NCBI GenBank assembly: GCA_041584755.1
Contig: JBFHDK010000001.1
Coordinates: 39,650-103,649, forward strand
From: HB2-32-21 sp003448675
GTDB taxonomy: Bacteria > Pseudomonadota > Gammaproteobacteria > Pseudomonadales > Porticoccaceae
DNA: 64,000 bases
Reading direction: 5' to 3'
Shown here in pieces: positions 17,878 through 27,660 of this stretch. A model generated the notes under the pieces. The model was given only the letters and a program-made list of their open reading frames with translations. It did not search any database and had not been told where the DNA came from. Positions within the stretch are counted from its first letter, which is position 1. Every line of letters begins with the position of its first letter. The position numbers and the translations under genes were made by a program.

Positions 17878-19725
17878 ATGAAGGGGCTGGGCGGTGATCA
17901 GCAAACTGACCAGGCGCTCTGCTTTCAAAGCGATGGCCCCGGTGTTCCGAGCCTCAGCCTGCGGGGGTCAGATCCAGGTCTTTGCGACTTTGATGAATCC
18001 GTACCTGTGCTGCTGCAGCGTATCTACGCGGGTCGTGGCATCCGCTCCCAGGATCAACTTAAGCTGAGTTTAGACGAGCTGCCGGCGCCCGGTCAGCTGC
18101 GCGGTCTTGATCAGGCGCTGGCGCTGCTGGTCGAGGCGTTTGAGGCCGGCCAAAAAATTCTGATTGTCGGTGATTTCGATGCCGACGGTGCGACCAGTAC
18201 GGCGCTGTCTCTGTTGGCCCTGAAAGCCATGGGACACAAAACCGTCGAGTTTCTGGTACCCGACCGTTTTCGCTACGGTTATGGTCTGACGCCGGAAATC
18301 GTTGAACTGGCGGCCCAGCGCGAGCCGGATCTCCTGATCACGGTTGATAACGGTATCTCAAGCCATGCTGGCGTTGAAGCGGCTCGCGCCCTTGGCATAA
18401 AAGTATTAATTACCGATCATCACCTGCCTGCGGCTGAATTACCCTCGGCTGAGGCCATCGTTAATCCCCATCAGCCGGACTGTGCTTTTCCGTCAAAGAA
18501 TCTGGCCGGTGTCGGTGTGATTTTCTATGTACTCAGCGCCCTGCGCGGGCGGCTGCGAGACCAGGGCTGGTTCGTCAGCAAAAACATTGATGAACCCAAT
18601 ATGGCCCAGTGGCTGGATCTGGTGGCGCTGGGCACGGTTGCCGACGTGGTCAGCCTGGATCAAAGCAATCGTATTCTTGTCCACCAGGGGCTTGCCCGCA
18701 TCCGCTCGGGACATACTCGACCGGGCATTCAGGCGCTGCTGGAGCTGGCCAACCGGGAGCCGGTGCAACTGGTTGCCGCCGACCTGGGCTTTGCCCTGGG
18801 ACCCCGTCTTAATGCCGCCGGCAGGCTCGATGACATGAGCCTGGGCATCCACTGCTTGCTCACCGACGATCCCCTGGAAGCCCGATCTTTGGCCGCCCGA
18901 CTCGATGAGTTGAACCGCGATCGCCGCGTTATCGAAGCGGATATGAAACGGGAGGCCATGGCCCTGATTAACGATTTGCGCCTCGACGAGGAAAGTATGC
19001 CCTGGGGTCTGTGCCTGCTGGATGAGCAGTGGCATCAGGGCGTGGTGGGTCTGTTGGCTTCGCGTATCAAGGACCGATTTCATCGGCCGGTGATCGCTTT
19101 TGCCGGGGCAGGGCAGATAGGTGGGGGTGGTGATCAGGGAGAGGGAGCAGAATTGAAAGGCTCCGCCCGTTCCATTCCCGGACTGCATATTCGCGATGTG
19201 CTGGATACAGTCGCTGCGCATAACCCCGGCATGATCACACGCTTTGGCGGACACGCCATGGCAGCGGGTTTGTCATTGCCGAAGGATAACTTCGCTGCCT
19301 TTGCGGTGGCCTTTGATGATGTGGTGCGACAGGTGCTGTCGCCGGAGGAGCTGCAGGCAACATTGCTGGTGGATGGCCAACTGGAGAAGGCGGAGCTGAA
19401 TCTGGCCATGGCCGAGCAGCTACGCCAGGGCGGCCCCTGGGGGCAGGGCTTTCCCGAACCTCTTTTTTACGGCGAATTCAAAATTATCGAGCGTCGCGTG
19501 GTGGGTGAAATGCACCTGAAGTTAATGCTTTCGCCGCCACAGAATCCTGAACATTTGCTCGACGCTATCGCTTTTGGCGTGGTCGAGGACTACGATGTCG
19601 ATCAGTTGCCCGAGTTGCTGCCATTGGCCTACCGCCTTGATGTTAACGAGTTCAGAAACCGCCGCTCCGTGCAATTGCGGGTGGAACGGATTTTATTGCC
19701 AACCCTCGCTGCTGCTCCCGTTTAA
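17878..19725 (+). CDS. recJ: Single-stranded-DNA-specific exonuclease RecJ
   Basis: A 5'-3' single-strand exonuclease used in recombination and mismatch repair. The 615-residue protein has the DHH phosphoesterase motifs: DFDADGATS (motif I), the DNG motif in VDNGISSHAG, and DHHLP (motif III). The DHHA1 domain follows with GRFGGHAMAAG-type residues (seen as RFGGHAMAAGL). It starts four bases after thrC, an arrangement that suggests translational coupling. Confidence 0.94.
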   Translation: MKGLGGDQQTDQALCFQSDGPGVPSLSLRGSDPGLCDFDESVPVLLQRIYAGRGIRSQDQLKLSLDELPAPGQLRGLDQALALLVEAFEAGQKILIVGDFDADGATSTALSLLALKAMGHKTVEFLVPDRFRYGYGLTPEIVELAAQREPDLLITVDNGISSHAGVEAARALGIKVLITDHHLPAAELPSAEAIVNPHQPDCAFPSKNLAGVGVIFYVLSALRGRLRDQGWFVSKNIDEPNMAQWLDLVALGTVADVVSLDQSNRILVHQGLARIRSGHTRPGIQALLELANREPVQLVAADLGFALGPRLNAAGRLDDMSLGIHCLLTDDPLEARSLAARLDELNRDRRVIEADMKREAMALINDLRLDEESMPWGLCLLDEQWHQGVVGLLASRIKDRFHRPVIAFAGAGQIGGGGDQGEGAELKGSARSIPGLHIRDVLDTVAAHNPGMITRFGGHAMAAGLSLPKDNFAAFAVAFDDVVRQVLSPEELQATLLVDGQLEKAELNLAMAEQLRQGGPWGQGFPEPLFYGEFKIIERRVVGEMHLKLMLSPPQNPEHLLDAIAFGVVEDYDVDQLPELLPLAYRLDVNEFRNRRSVQLRVERILLPTLAAAPV

Positions 19726-19859
19726 TCCGCTCTTGTACACGCCGCCTAAGCGGGTTTTGGCGACGCCGCCCGGTGCTTGGGGTATGATTGCGCCCCGGCG
19801 GTCTGGTAACGCAGCCGCTGTTTTTTTTGTGTGAATTTTTAAACAGAGATACGGGATTT

Positions 19860-20867
19860 ATGGGTAAAGACAGGGTACTGACCGGCATTACCACCACCGG
19901 TACACCGCATTTGGGCAACTATGTGGGCGCCATTCGCCCGGCGGTACAGGCGAGTAAGGACCAATCCGTGGAGTCCTATTATTTTCTCGCCGATTACCAC
20001 GCCCTGATCAAGTGCCAGGACCCGGATGAAATCCACCGCTCGACTCTGGAGATTGCCGCCAGCTGGATTGCCCTGGGGCTGGATACCGACAATGCCGTGT
20101 TTTATCGCCAGTCCGATATTCCCGAAATCACCGAGCTGACCTGGCTTTTGACATGCATGACCGCCAAGGGCCTGATGAATCGCTCCCATGCCTATAAAGC
20201 CGCGGTGCAGGACAACGAAACAGCGGGTGAGGACCCTGATTTTGGCATTACCATGGGGCTGTTCAGCTATCCGGTGCTGATGGCGGCAGACATCCTCATG
20301 TTTAACGCCGGGAAAGTGCCCGTGGGTCGAGATCAGATCCAGCACGTGGAGATGGCGCGAGATATCGGTCAGCGTTTTAACTTCCACTATGGTGATCACT
20401 TTGTGTTGCCCGAAGCGGTGGTGGATGACAACGTTGCGCTATTGCAGGGATTGGATGGCCGTAAGATGAGCAAGAGCTACGGCAATACCATTCCCTTGTT
20501 TCTCAGCGAGAAACAGCTGAAGAAACAGATAAATAAAATCAAAACCAACCTGCTGGAACCCGGTGAGCCCAAGGAGCCGGATAGTTCCGCAGTGTTCCAG
20601 ATTTGGCGGGCCTTTGCCAGTGAGGCCCAGACTGAGGAGATGCGTCAGGCCTTTGCCGATGGCATTGCCTGGGGTGAGGCCAAGAAACAGCTGTTCGCGC
20701 TGATCAATGCTGAGTTGGCCCCTGCCCGGGAGCGCTACGAAGCATTGATAGCCACGCCCGGTAAAGTAGAGGCGCTTTTGCGGGCTGGCGCTGAGCGGGC
20801 CAGGGCAATCAGTCAGCCGAAAATGGCGGTTTTACGCGAGGCTGTCGGTATCAAAGGCCTGGCCTAA
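19860..20867 (+). CDS. trpS: Tryptophanyl-tRNA synthetase
   Basis: A class I aminoacyl-tRNA synthetase of 335 residues. The HIGH-type motif is PHLGNYVG and the KMSKS loop is intact (GRKMSKSYGN). The start at 19860 (MGKDRVLTGITTTG) fits homologues; 24 further open codons upstream are not expected to be coding. It is transcribed convergently with bioA. Confidence 0.96.
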   Translation: MGKDRVLTGITTTGTPHLGNYVGAIRPAVQASKDQSVESYYFLADYHALIKCQDPDEIHRSTLEIAASWIALGLDTDNAVFYRQSDIPEITELTWLLTCMTAKGLMNRSHAYKAAVQDNETAGEDPDFGITMGLFSYPVLMAADILMFNAGKVPVGRDQIQHVEMARDIGQRFNFHYGDHFVLPEAVVDDNVALLQGLDGRKMSKSYGNTIPLFLSEKQLKKQINKIKTNLLEPGEPKEPDSSAVFQIWRAFASEAQTEEMRQAFADGIAWGEAKKQLFALINAELAPARERYEALIATPGKVEALLRAGAERARAISQPKMAVLREAVGIKGLA

Positions 20868-20904
20868 AGCTGCCGAGCGGGTTCGGATTGACTTCAGTGC
20901 AGTA

Positions 20905-22194
20905 TTAAATGTTCGTCACCGCCGCAACCGTGGCGCGGGTCAGCTGATTCAGATCATCATCCTCGATAATAAAGGGCGGCATGGTATAGATCAGTTTGCC
21001 AAAGGGGCGTAGCCATACCCCCTGCGCCACCAGTGCTTTCTGCACCCTGGGCACGTCAACGGCTTCATGCATTTCCACAACGCCAATCGCGCCCAGTACC
21101 CGCACGTCGGCTACCTGGGGCAAGGCTTTGCAGGGTGCCAGGCCCTCGCTGAGTCGGTTTCCTATATTGTTCACGCGAGTCTGCCAGGGCGAGGCCATCA
21201 GCAAGTCGATGCTGGCGCTAGCCGCAGCGCAGGCCAGGGGATTGGCCATAAAGGTTGGCCCATGCATAAAAACCCCGGCTTCCCCTTCGCAGATGCCACG
21301 GCTGACCTTATCCGTGCACAGGGTTGCCGCCAGCGTCATATAACCGCCGGTAAGCGCCTTGCCGACACAGAGAATGTCGGGGCTGATATCAGCCCATTCA
21401 CAAGCGAAAAGCTTGCCGCTGCGGCCAAAACCAGTGGCGATTTCATCGGCAATCAGCAAAACTTCGTGACGATCGCATAGCTCCCTTGCCGCGCGCAGGT
21501 AATCCGGTGAATAAAAGCGCATGCCGCCAGCGCCCTGAACGATGGGTTCCAGAATCAGGGCGGCCAGTTGGTGGCCGTGCTGGCTGAGTTGTTTTTCCAA
21601 ATCGACCAGGCTGGAAGCGTCAGTGGGTTGGCCAAAGAGGCAGCGGGGGGCTTCGGTAAAAAGCTGCCGGCTGAGACTGTTTTTAAACAGGTGGTGCATG
21701 CCGGTCACCGGGTCGCACACGGACATGGCGGCGAAGGTATCCCCGTGATAACCATTTCTTAGCGCCAGCAAACGGGATTTTTCTCCACGTCCTTTGGACT
21801 GCCAGTATTGCAGGGCCATCTTGATGGCCACTTCCACACTTACCGACCCCGAATCACTGAAAAACACCTTGTCCATGCCGGGTGGTGTGATCTCCAGCAG
21901 CTGCTGGCAAAGTCGTGCGGCGGGCTCGTGGGTCAGGCCACCAAACATCACATGGGCCATTTGCTGTAATTGTTCCCCTAGTGCCTGATTCAGCGTCGGG
22001 TGGTTATAGCCGTGGATGGCGCACCACCAGGATGACATGCCGTCGATTAGCTCGCGACCGTCGCTCAGGTGCAAACGAACACCCTTGGCGCTACGCACGG
22101 GGTAACTAAGCGTCGGATTGGGTATGGGAGCGTAGGGGTGCCAGATATGTTGCTGGTCTATTTGTTCTATTTGTGAAGTGGTCAGGCTTGGCAT
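20905..22194 (-). CDS. bioA: Adenosylmethionine-8-amino-7-oxononanoate aminotransferase
   Basis: BioA makes 7,8-diaminopelargonate in biotin synthesis, using S-adenosylmethionine as amino donor and PLP as cofactor. The family's N-terminal IWHPYAP motif and the PLP lysine context VGKALTGGYM are present, as is the DEIATGFGRSG motif. The frame is open to 22266. The start at 22194 (MPSLTTSQIEQ) gives 429 residues, the family length, but no start has a clear ribosome binding site. No other biotin gene is adjacent. OadA further on carries a biotin attachment site, so biotin is needed by this cell. Confidence 0.92.
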   Translation of the reverse strand: MPSLTTSQIEQIDQQHIWHPYAPIPNPTLSYPVRSAKGVRLHLSDGRELIDGMSSWWCAIHGYNHPTLNQALGEQLQQMAHVMFGGLTHEPAARLCQQLLEITPPGMDKVFFSDSGSVSVEVAIKMALQYWQSKGRGEKSRLLALRNGYHGDTFAAMSVCDPVTGMHHLFKNSLSRQLFTEAPRCLFGQPTDASSLVDLEKQLSQHGHQLAALILEPIVQGAGGMRFYSPDYLRAARELCDRHEVLLIADEIATGFGRSGKLFACEWADISPDILCVGKALTGGYMTLAATLCTDKVSRGICEGEAGVFMHGPTFMANPLACAAASASIDLLMASPWQTRVNNIGNRLSEGLAPCKALPQVADVRVLGAIGVVEMHEAVDVPRVQKALVAQGVWLRPFGKLIYTMPPFIIEDDDLNQLTRATVAAVTNI

Positions 22195-22398
22195 TTTTTT
22201 AGCTGGTGATAATAGAGGCATTGATTGTACGTTAAAATTTGGCAATAATTGAATAGGGAGTGACATTTAAAATCACTATGATTTCAAATAAATACAATCA
22301 AAATCTAATGGTGGTGTAAGGTGTCGGTTTGGTAGACTTTAATACGCCCTGAAGCGGGTAATCGCACCACTTACAGAAAATCAGGATGAGGGTGGTTT

Positions 22399-23238
22399 AT
22401 GTTTGGTCGAACAGGTCGGCATCAGTTAAAGGGGATCCCGATTCTTTTTCTTGTTTGTCTCTTCGCCAGCTTTTCGGCGAACGCGGTGCCTCGTGCCTCT
22501 TACTGGGCATTTTGGGATCAGAGTAGCAGAGGCAACCCCAATACCATCGATCACAGTGAGCTGAGTTTTATCCTGAAAACCTACGTGGTAACCGATCATC
22601 CATCGGGCATTAATCGGTTTCGGTATGGTGCGGTGAGCAAGGGACATAAACGACGACTAGAAGACTACATCAAGCATTTGGAGGGAGTTGATCCCAGACG
22701 TTACTCTCGCAACGAGCAAAAAGTCTACTGGATGAACCTGTATAACGCACTGACGATTAACCTGGTGCTTGACCATTACCCACTAAAAGACATCCGCGAT
22801 CTTTCCGGTGGCGTGGCCAAGAGAGGGCCGTGGGATAAGAACCTGACTCGCGTTGCCGGACAGAAGCTGAGCCTTAATGATATTGAGCACCGTATTTTGC
22901 GGCCTATTTGGAAGGATTTTAAAATCCATTTCGGCCTGGTGTGCGCCAGTCTGGGTTGCCCCAACATCCAGCCCACGGCGTTTACTGCTGCCAACCATAA
23001 ACGTTTACTGAAGCAGGCCGGTCGTGATTTTGTAAATCATCGCAGGGGTTTGCAGCTGGAGAAAAACAAATTGCAGGTGTCCAGCTTGTTTGACTGGTAC
23101 GAAAAGGATTTTGCCTCCGACAGAAAGACCCTGCTGAAAGTCTTTGCCCACTATGCCGATGATCGGAAAGCGCTCTATCTGCTCGGTTTTCGCGGCGATA
23201 TCAGTTACAACTACGATTGGCGCATCAACTCTCCCTAA
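22399..23238 (+). CDS. DUF547 domain secreted protein
   Basis: A 279-residue protein with an N-terminal signal peptide (ILFLVCLFASFSANA). The DUF547 domain follows, recognisable by KVYWMNLYNALTINLVLDHYP and FGLVCASLGCPNI. The function of DUF547 is not known. It stands alone: bioA is divergent, and a strong terminator separates it from ttcA. Confidence 0.85.
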   Translation: MFGRTGRHQLKGIPILFLVCLFASFSANAVPRASYWAFWDQSSRGNPNTIDHSELSFILKTYVVTDHPSGINRFRYGAVSKGHKRRLEDYIKHLEGVDPRRYSRNEQKVYWMNLYNALTINLVLDHYPLKDIRDLSGGVAKRGPWDKNLTRVAGQKLSLNDIEHRILRPIWKDFKIHFGLVCASLGCPNIQPTAFTAANHKRLLKQAGRDFVNHRRGLQLEKNKLQVSSLFDWYEKDFASDRKTLLKVFAHYADDRKALYLLGFRGDISYNYDWRINSP

Positions 23239-23319
23239 GCCTTTCCTGACGAAGTTTCGCCTTAAACCGCGATAGTCCTGCCAATCAGGCATTAGTGGGC
23301 GACGCAATGGCATAAACTG

Positions 23320-23350
23320 AACGGGCGACTTACAATAGCGCCCGTTTTTT
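23320..23350 (+). terminator. Rho-independent terminator after the DUF547 gene
   Basis: The arms ACGGGCG and CGCCCGT are perfectly complementary, separated by an 11-base loop and followed by six T. The loop also contains TACAAT, which could serve as a -10 for ttcA. Confidence 0.8.
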
Positions 23351-23372
23351 ATTTGGCGCCAATTTCCCAGCC

Positions 23373-24224
23373 ATGACCATCCCCCAGGATCGTAAACAGC
23401 GTCTTGAATTCAATAAGCTGCAGAAGCGGCTGCGACGTAATGTCGGCAATGCCATAGCCGATTACAACATGATCGAGGCCGGTGACAAAGTAATGGTGTG
23501 TCTTTCCGGCGGCAAGGATTCCTATGGCTTGCTGGATATTCTGCTTAATTTACAACGCACCGCACCCATAGATTTCGAGCTGGTGGCGGTGAACCTGGAT
23601 CAGAAGCAACCGGGTTTCCCCGAACACGTACTGCCCGAGTACCTCACTGACATTGGCGTGCCTTTTCATATTCTGGAAAAGGATACCTACAGCATCGTCA
23701 CCGAGCTGGTGCCGGAGCACAAAACCTATTGTGGCCTGTGTTCCCGCCTGCGGCGCGGGAGTCTTTACAGCTTCGCCGAGCAAATTGGGGCGACCAAGGT
23801 GGCCCTGGGTCATCACCGGGATGACATTGTCGAAACCCTGTTCCTGAATATGTTCTACGGCGGCAAGCTTAAGGCCATGCCGCCAAAACTGCTTAGCGAT
23901 GACAAGCGCAATATCATCATTCGTCCCCTGGCCTACTGCCGGGAACAGGATCTGGCGGCGTTGGCGGCGTTTCGTGGGTTCCCCATCATTCCCTGCAACC
24001 TCTGTGGCTCCCAGGAGAACCTGCAACGGCAGGTGATTAAACAAATGTTGCGCGACTGGGAAGAGGAATATCCGGGGCGAACGGAAACCATTTTTACTGC
24101 CATTAAAAACATTTCTCCCTCTCAGCTGGCCGATGTCACCCGCTTTGATTTCGGCTCATTAACCATTGACAGACCGGAGTCCACGGATCAACGCATTAAC
24201 GCCGTCAATATTTTCGGCGGCTGA
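23373..24224 (+). CDS. ttcA: tRNA 2-thiocytidine biosynthesis protein TtcA
   Basis: TtcA thiolates cytidine 32 of certain tRNAs; it is an ATP-dependent iron-sulfur enzyme. The 283-residue protein has the PP-loop SGGKDS, the CxxC pair in YCGLCSRLRRG, and a third conserved cysteine region (PCNLCGSQ) for cluster binding. yheS starts 19 bases downstream on the same strand. Confidence 0.95.
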   Translation: MTIPQDRKQRLEFNKLQKRLRRNVGNAIADYNMIEAGDKVMVCLSGGKDSYGLLDILLNLQRTAPIDFELVAVNLDQKQPGFPEHVLPEYLTDIGVPFHILEKDTYSIVTELVPEHKTYCGLCSRLRRGSLYSFAEQIGATKVALGHHRDDIVETLFLNMFYGGKLKAMPPKLLSDDKRNIIIRPLAYCREQDLAALAAFRGFPIIPCNLCGSQENLQRQVIKQMLRDWEEEYPGRTETIFTAIKNISPSQLADVTRFDFGSLTIDRPESTDQRINAVNIFGG

Positions 24225-24243
24225 TTGAAGGCGGGGGGCGGCC

Positions 24244-26175
24244 ATGATTCTGCTGGACGGCGTGGAGTTCTCCCGTGGTGGGCGACAGCTCCTGATCGAT
24301 GCAAGCCTGCGAGTTCACGCAGGCCAGAAAGTCGGCCTGGTGGGGGCCAATGGTTCCGGGAAGTCCTCCCTTTTTCTACTCATGCAGGGCTTGGCTCAGG
24401 TCGATCGCGGTGAATGTAGTGTGCCTCGGGATTGGCGTATTGCCAGCGTGGAGCAGGAAACCCCGGCACTGTCCCTGAGCGTACTTGAGCATACTATAGA
24501 CGGTGATAGAGCCTATCGTGAGCTGGAAAATCAGCGCCAGGTGGCGGAAGCCGCCGGGGGCGAAACCCTCGCTCAATGGCACCACGATTTCGAAACCATG
24601 GACGCTTATTCGATGCCGGCGCGGGCGGCGCGATTGCTGGCGGGTCTCGGCTTTAATGAAGATGCTCAAGCGCGGCCTGTGTCCAGTTTTTCCGGTGGTT
24701 GGCGTATGCGGATGAATCTGGCCCGGGCGTTGTTGCAGCCTTCCGAGCTGCTGTTGCTGGATGAGCCCACCAATCACCTGGACCTGGATGCCGTGGTCTG
24801 GCTGGAAGCCTGGCTGGCTCGTTACCAGGGCACTCTGTTACTGATTTCCCACGACCGGGAGTTTCTCGACCGGGTAGTGGGTGTTATCGCCCATATCGAC
24901 CAGCAATGCATTAATACCTATCAGGGTGATTACAGCAGCTTTGAGCGCCAGCGTGGCGAACGCCTGATGCAGCAACAAAGCCTTTACGATAAACAGGCCA
25001 GGCAGCGAGTCCATCTGCAACAGTTTGTCGATCGCTTTCGCGCCAAGGCCAGCAAAGCCCGTCAGGCGCAAAGCCGTATTAAGGCGCTGGAAAAGCTCCA
25101 GGCCGCGGCGCCGGTCTATATGGACAGCGCCTATCACTTCCGTTTTTTAGAGCCCGAGGGTGTCAGTTCTCCCCTTATCAGTTTTGATGATGTGCGGGCC
25201 GGTTACGGTGACGTTACGGTGCTCGATAATATCCAGCTCAATTTGCAGCCCGGCTCACGGATTGGATTGCTGGGGCGCAATGGCGCCGGCAAGTCCACGC
25301 TGATTAAATTGCTGGCCGGGATCTTGCGACCTCAATCCGGCCGCATTGAGCGTGGCGGTAAACTGGCGGTTGCCTATTTTGATCAGCAGCAACTGGAAGC
25401 CCTGGATATGTCCGCCAGCCCGATGTTGCATTTGCAGCGGCTCGACTCCCGGTTGAGTGAGCAGGCCTGCCGCGATTTTCTCGGTAATTTCGGTTTTGGC
25501 GGCGATCGGGTATTTGACGCGGTGGCGCCGTTTTCTGGCGGTGAAAAAACCCGTCTGGCTCTGGCTTTGCTGGTCTGGCAGAAGCCGAATCTGTTGTTGT
25601 TGGATGAGCCCACCAATCACCTGGATATGGATATGCGCGAAGCCCTGGTGATGGCCCTGCAGGATTTTAGCGGTGCCATGGTGCTGGTATCCCACGATCG
25701 CCATTTACTGCGCACCGTGGTCGACGACCTGTATCTGGTGGAAAACGGAGGCGTCGAAGCGTTCAAAGGTGATTTGGACGATTATCAGTCCCTTCAACTA
25801 CGGGGTTTTACTAGCGGCGCTACCACCAATAATGAAGGCAGGGATGCAGGTCAGGGGGAGCAGATACTAGGCCGCAGCCGTCAGGAGCGTCAGGAACGCA
25901 AGCGTTTAGAGGCGGCTTTTCGCCAGCAAACCAGTGCCCAGCGCAAGCAACTGCTTAAGTTGGAGCGGGATATGCAAAAAGAGCAAGCTCGCCTGGATGG
26001 GCTGGGGGAGCGGCTGGCTGAACCCGAGTTGTATGAGGAAGCGCATAAACAGCGATTAAACGAGTTAAGTCGCGCGCACGGAGAAACCAGAGCCAGGCTA
26101 GATAATCTGGAGCTTGAATGGCTGGAGTTGAGCGAAGAACTAGAACGCCAGACCAAAGAGTTTGAACAAGGTTGA
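24244..26175 (+). CDS. yheS: ABC-F family ATPase YheS
   Basis: A soluble protein of 643 residues with two ATP-binding cassettes and no membrane segment. The Walker A motifs are GANGSGKSS and GRNGAGKST. The signature motifs are FSGGWRMRMN and FSGGEKTRLA. Both cassettes have the DEPTNHLD Walker B/D-loop. A linker between cassettes (about 245-285) and a charged coiled-coil C-terminus (about 540-640) are typical of ABC-F proteins, which act on the ribosome. The order and wording of motifs (VGANGSGKSS, VEQETPAL, TIDGDR) match E. coli YheS rather than Uup or EttA. Confidence 0.92.
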   Translation: MILLDGVEFSRGGRQLLIDASLRVHAGQKVGLVGANGSGKSSLFLLMQGLAQVDRGECSVPRDWRIASVEQETPALSLSVLEHTIDGDRAYRELENQRQVAEAAGGETLAQWHHDFETMDAYSMPARAARLLAGLGFNEDAQARPVSSFSGGWRMRMNLARALLQPSELLLLDEPTNHLDLDAVVWLEAWLARYQGTLLLISHDREFLDRVVGVIAHIDQQCINTYQGDYSSFERQRGERLMQQQSLYDKQARQRVHLQQFVDRFRAKASKARQAQSRIKALEKLQAAAPVYMDSAYHFRFLEPEGVSSPLISFDDVRAGYGDVTVLDNIQLNLQPGSRIGLLGRNGAGKSTLIKLLAGILRPQSGRIERGGKLAVAYFDQQQLEALDMSASPMLHLQRLDSRLSEQACRDFLGNFGFGGDRVFDAVAPFSGGEKTRLALALLVWQKPNLLLLDEPTNHLDMDMREALVMALQDFSGAMVLVSHDRHLLRTVVDDLYLVENGGVEAFKGDLDDYQSLQLRGFTSGATTNNEGRDAGQGEQILGRSRQERQERKRLEAAFRQQTSAQRKQLLKLERDMQKEQARLDGLGERLAEPELYEEAHKQRLNELSRAHGETRARLDNLELEWLELSEELERQTKEFEQG

Positions 26176-26239
26176 GGATAGTTGGCGTTGCCCTCCTCAA
26201 TGCTGTGGTTTAGAGATTCCGGGGATGGGGGGGTTAAGG

Positions 26240-26770
26240 TCAGGCAGCCAAAGACTTCTCGCCTGAAACCCACATTTTATAATTACGGATAAAATCCTCT
26301 TCGCTGCCACGGGCTTTGGCGTGAAAATGACGATGCCAGAATGTTGCCAGTTCTTCCAGCGTAGCGTCCTGCGGTAAGCGCTTGCCACAGCGTTCGTATA
26401 TTAGCCAAGCAATAGCTGTCGCATACCTGAGGTTGCTCACCAGCTCTGCGTGGGGGTTTTCCAGAAAACCCCGTTGACTAGCCAGGCCACGTACCTGGCT
26501 GGCCAGTTCTGGATGCTGAATCAAAAATTTATCCCAAATCTTGCGGTGGGTCGCGGCTGAAATTTGATAAATACCAAGCAGGCGACCAGTTTTCAAATGC
26601 TCGCCGCACCCTGATTCTTGGGCTGCGGTGCCCAATAACAGGATTTCCATCGCTGGGGACCAGCTTCCAAGGTATCTTAGGGTATCGCCGATGATTAGGT
26701 TACGCATTTCTTCGTTCGAGAAAAGCATGCGGGTTATTTGATCCTTTATTAGCGCTGTGAATGGTCGCAT
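26240..26770 (-). CDS. SLT/lysozyme-fold-like protein, phage-type (function unproven)
   Basis: A 176-residue protein without a signal peptide. Residues 48-80 carry two motifs like those of lytic transglycosylases: QESGCG with Glu52, and LLGIYQISAATHR, like the GLMQ-PAT motif. Similar proteins of this length occur in phage and prophage regions (from memory, not searched). The upstream DNA (26771-26885) is strikingly AT-rich compared with its neighbours, which suggests acquisition. No phage structural genes are nearby. A muramidase-type activity is inferred only. Confidence 0.6.
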   Translation of the reverse strand: MRPFTALIKDQITRMLFSNEEMRNLIIGDTLRYLGSWSPAMEILLLGTAAQESGCGEHLKTGRLLGIYQISAATHRKIWDKFLIQHPELASQVRGLASQRGFLENPHAELVSNLRYATAIAWLIYERCGKRLPQDATLEELATFWHRHFHAKARGSEEDFIRNYKMWVSGEKSLAA

Positions 26771-26811
26771 ATATCAAATATGCTTTTATATTAATTAGAT
26801 AAAGCTCTTAT

Positions 26812-26872
26812 ATCAACCAATCAAGTAAAAGAAATATGTAACTTAACAGATGGGATTGTCAGTTTGGTTGAT
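26812..26872. repeat. Inverted repeat ATCAACCAA / TTGGTTGAT in an AT-rich divergent spacer
   Basis: Perfect 9-base arms at 26812-26820 and 26864-26872 are separated by 43 AT-rich bases. They lie between two divergent genes. The layout resembles an operator pair, but no regulator is known. Confidence 0.5.
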
Positions 26873-26945
26873 TAATATACAGTAAGTGGGCTTGGGCCTT
26901 CCGCGCCTAGGACGTAATTTGAAGCGGTCAATCAGGAAAGAGGTA

Positions 26946-27476
26946 GTGCTGTTGCGTGATAATTATCGGATACAAGTGATAGTTGGCGATATCACCACAT
27001 TAGAAGTGGAAGCTGTGGTTAACGCCGCCAATAGTCGGCTAGCGGGTGGCGGTGGTGTCGACGGAGCGATCCATCGGGCCGCCGGCCTTGAGCAATTGCA
27101 GCAAGCCTGCGCACGCCTGGGCGGTTGCCCACCCGGGGAAGTACGCTTGACTCCCGGCTTTCAACTGCCGGCAAGGGCAATTATTCATACCGTTGGCCCC
27201 GTTTGGCAGGGTGGTGGCCAGGGCGAGCCAGTGGTGCTGCGCTCCTGTTACCGTAAGTCCATCGAGCTGGCCGCGAGCCAGGGTCTACGCTCAATAGCTT
27301 TTCCCGCAATCAGTTGCGGTGTGTATGGCTACCCTCATGAAGCTGCGGTGGAGATCGCGGTCAGCGAGGTGAGAGCCTGTCTGGATGAAGGCATGCCCGT
27401 GGCAAGCGTGGTGTTCTGTTGTTTCAGTGAGGCTATGGCGGACTTGTACCGCCATAGCCTCGAACCCCAGCAATAG
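26946..27476 (+). CDS. Macrodomain protein, probable O-acetyl-ADP-ribose deacetylase
   Basis: Macrodomains of the MacroD/YmdB type remove ADP-ribose from proteins or deacetylate O-acetyl-ADP-ribose. The signature residues are clear: VNAANSRLAGGGGVDGAIHRAAG, split here as VNAANS and GGGGVDGAIHR, and the SCGVYGYP loop. The frame is open from a GTG at 26886, but the GTG at 26946 has AGGAAAGAGG just before it and starts close to the fold (176 residues). It is divergent from the SLT-like gene across an AT-rich spacer. Confidence 0.87.
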   Translation: MLLRDNYRIQVIVGDITTLEVEAVVNAANSRLAGGGGVDGAIHRAAGLEQLQQACARLGGCPPGEVRLTPGFQLPARAIIHTVGPVWQGGGQGEPVVLRSCYRKSIELAASQGLRSIAFPAISCGVYGYPHEAAVEIAVSEVRACLDEGMPVASVVFCCFSEAMADLYRHSLEPQQ

Positions 27477-27660
27477 AAGGCTAAGCCTGTCGATAACACG
27501 TGGTCGCATTAACAAACGATGCCGGGAAGATACCAATTCCTTGACCTGAAACAAGACAGCCCTGGATGTCACTGGCCTGTCAGGTATTAAAATAGTAACT
27601 GGCCCCGCCGCTTTTGATTGGGCCCATAAGTCAGATTGCTGAAGATTGCAGAGATAGAGT

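Noticed and set aside
22195..22398. BirA operator in the bioA/DUF547 divergent spacer
   Set aside because: No TTGTAAACC-type half-site pair with the right spacing could be found.
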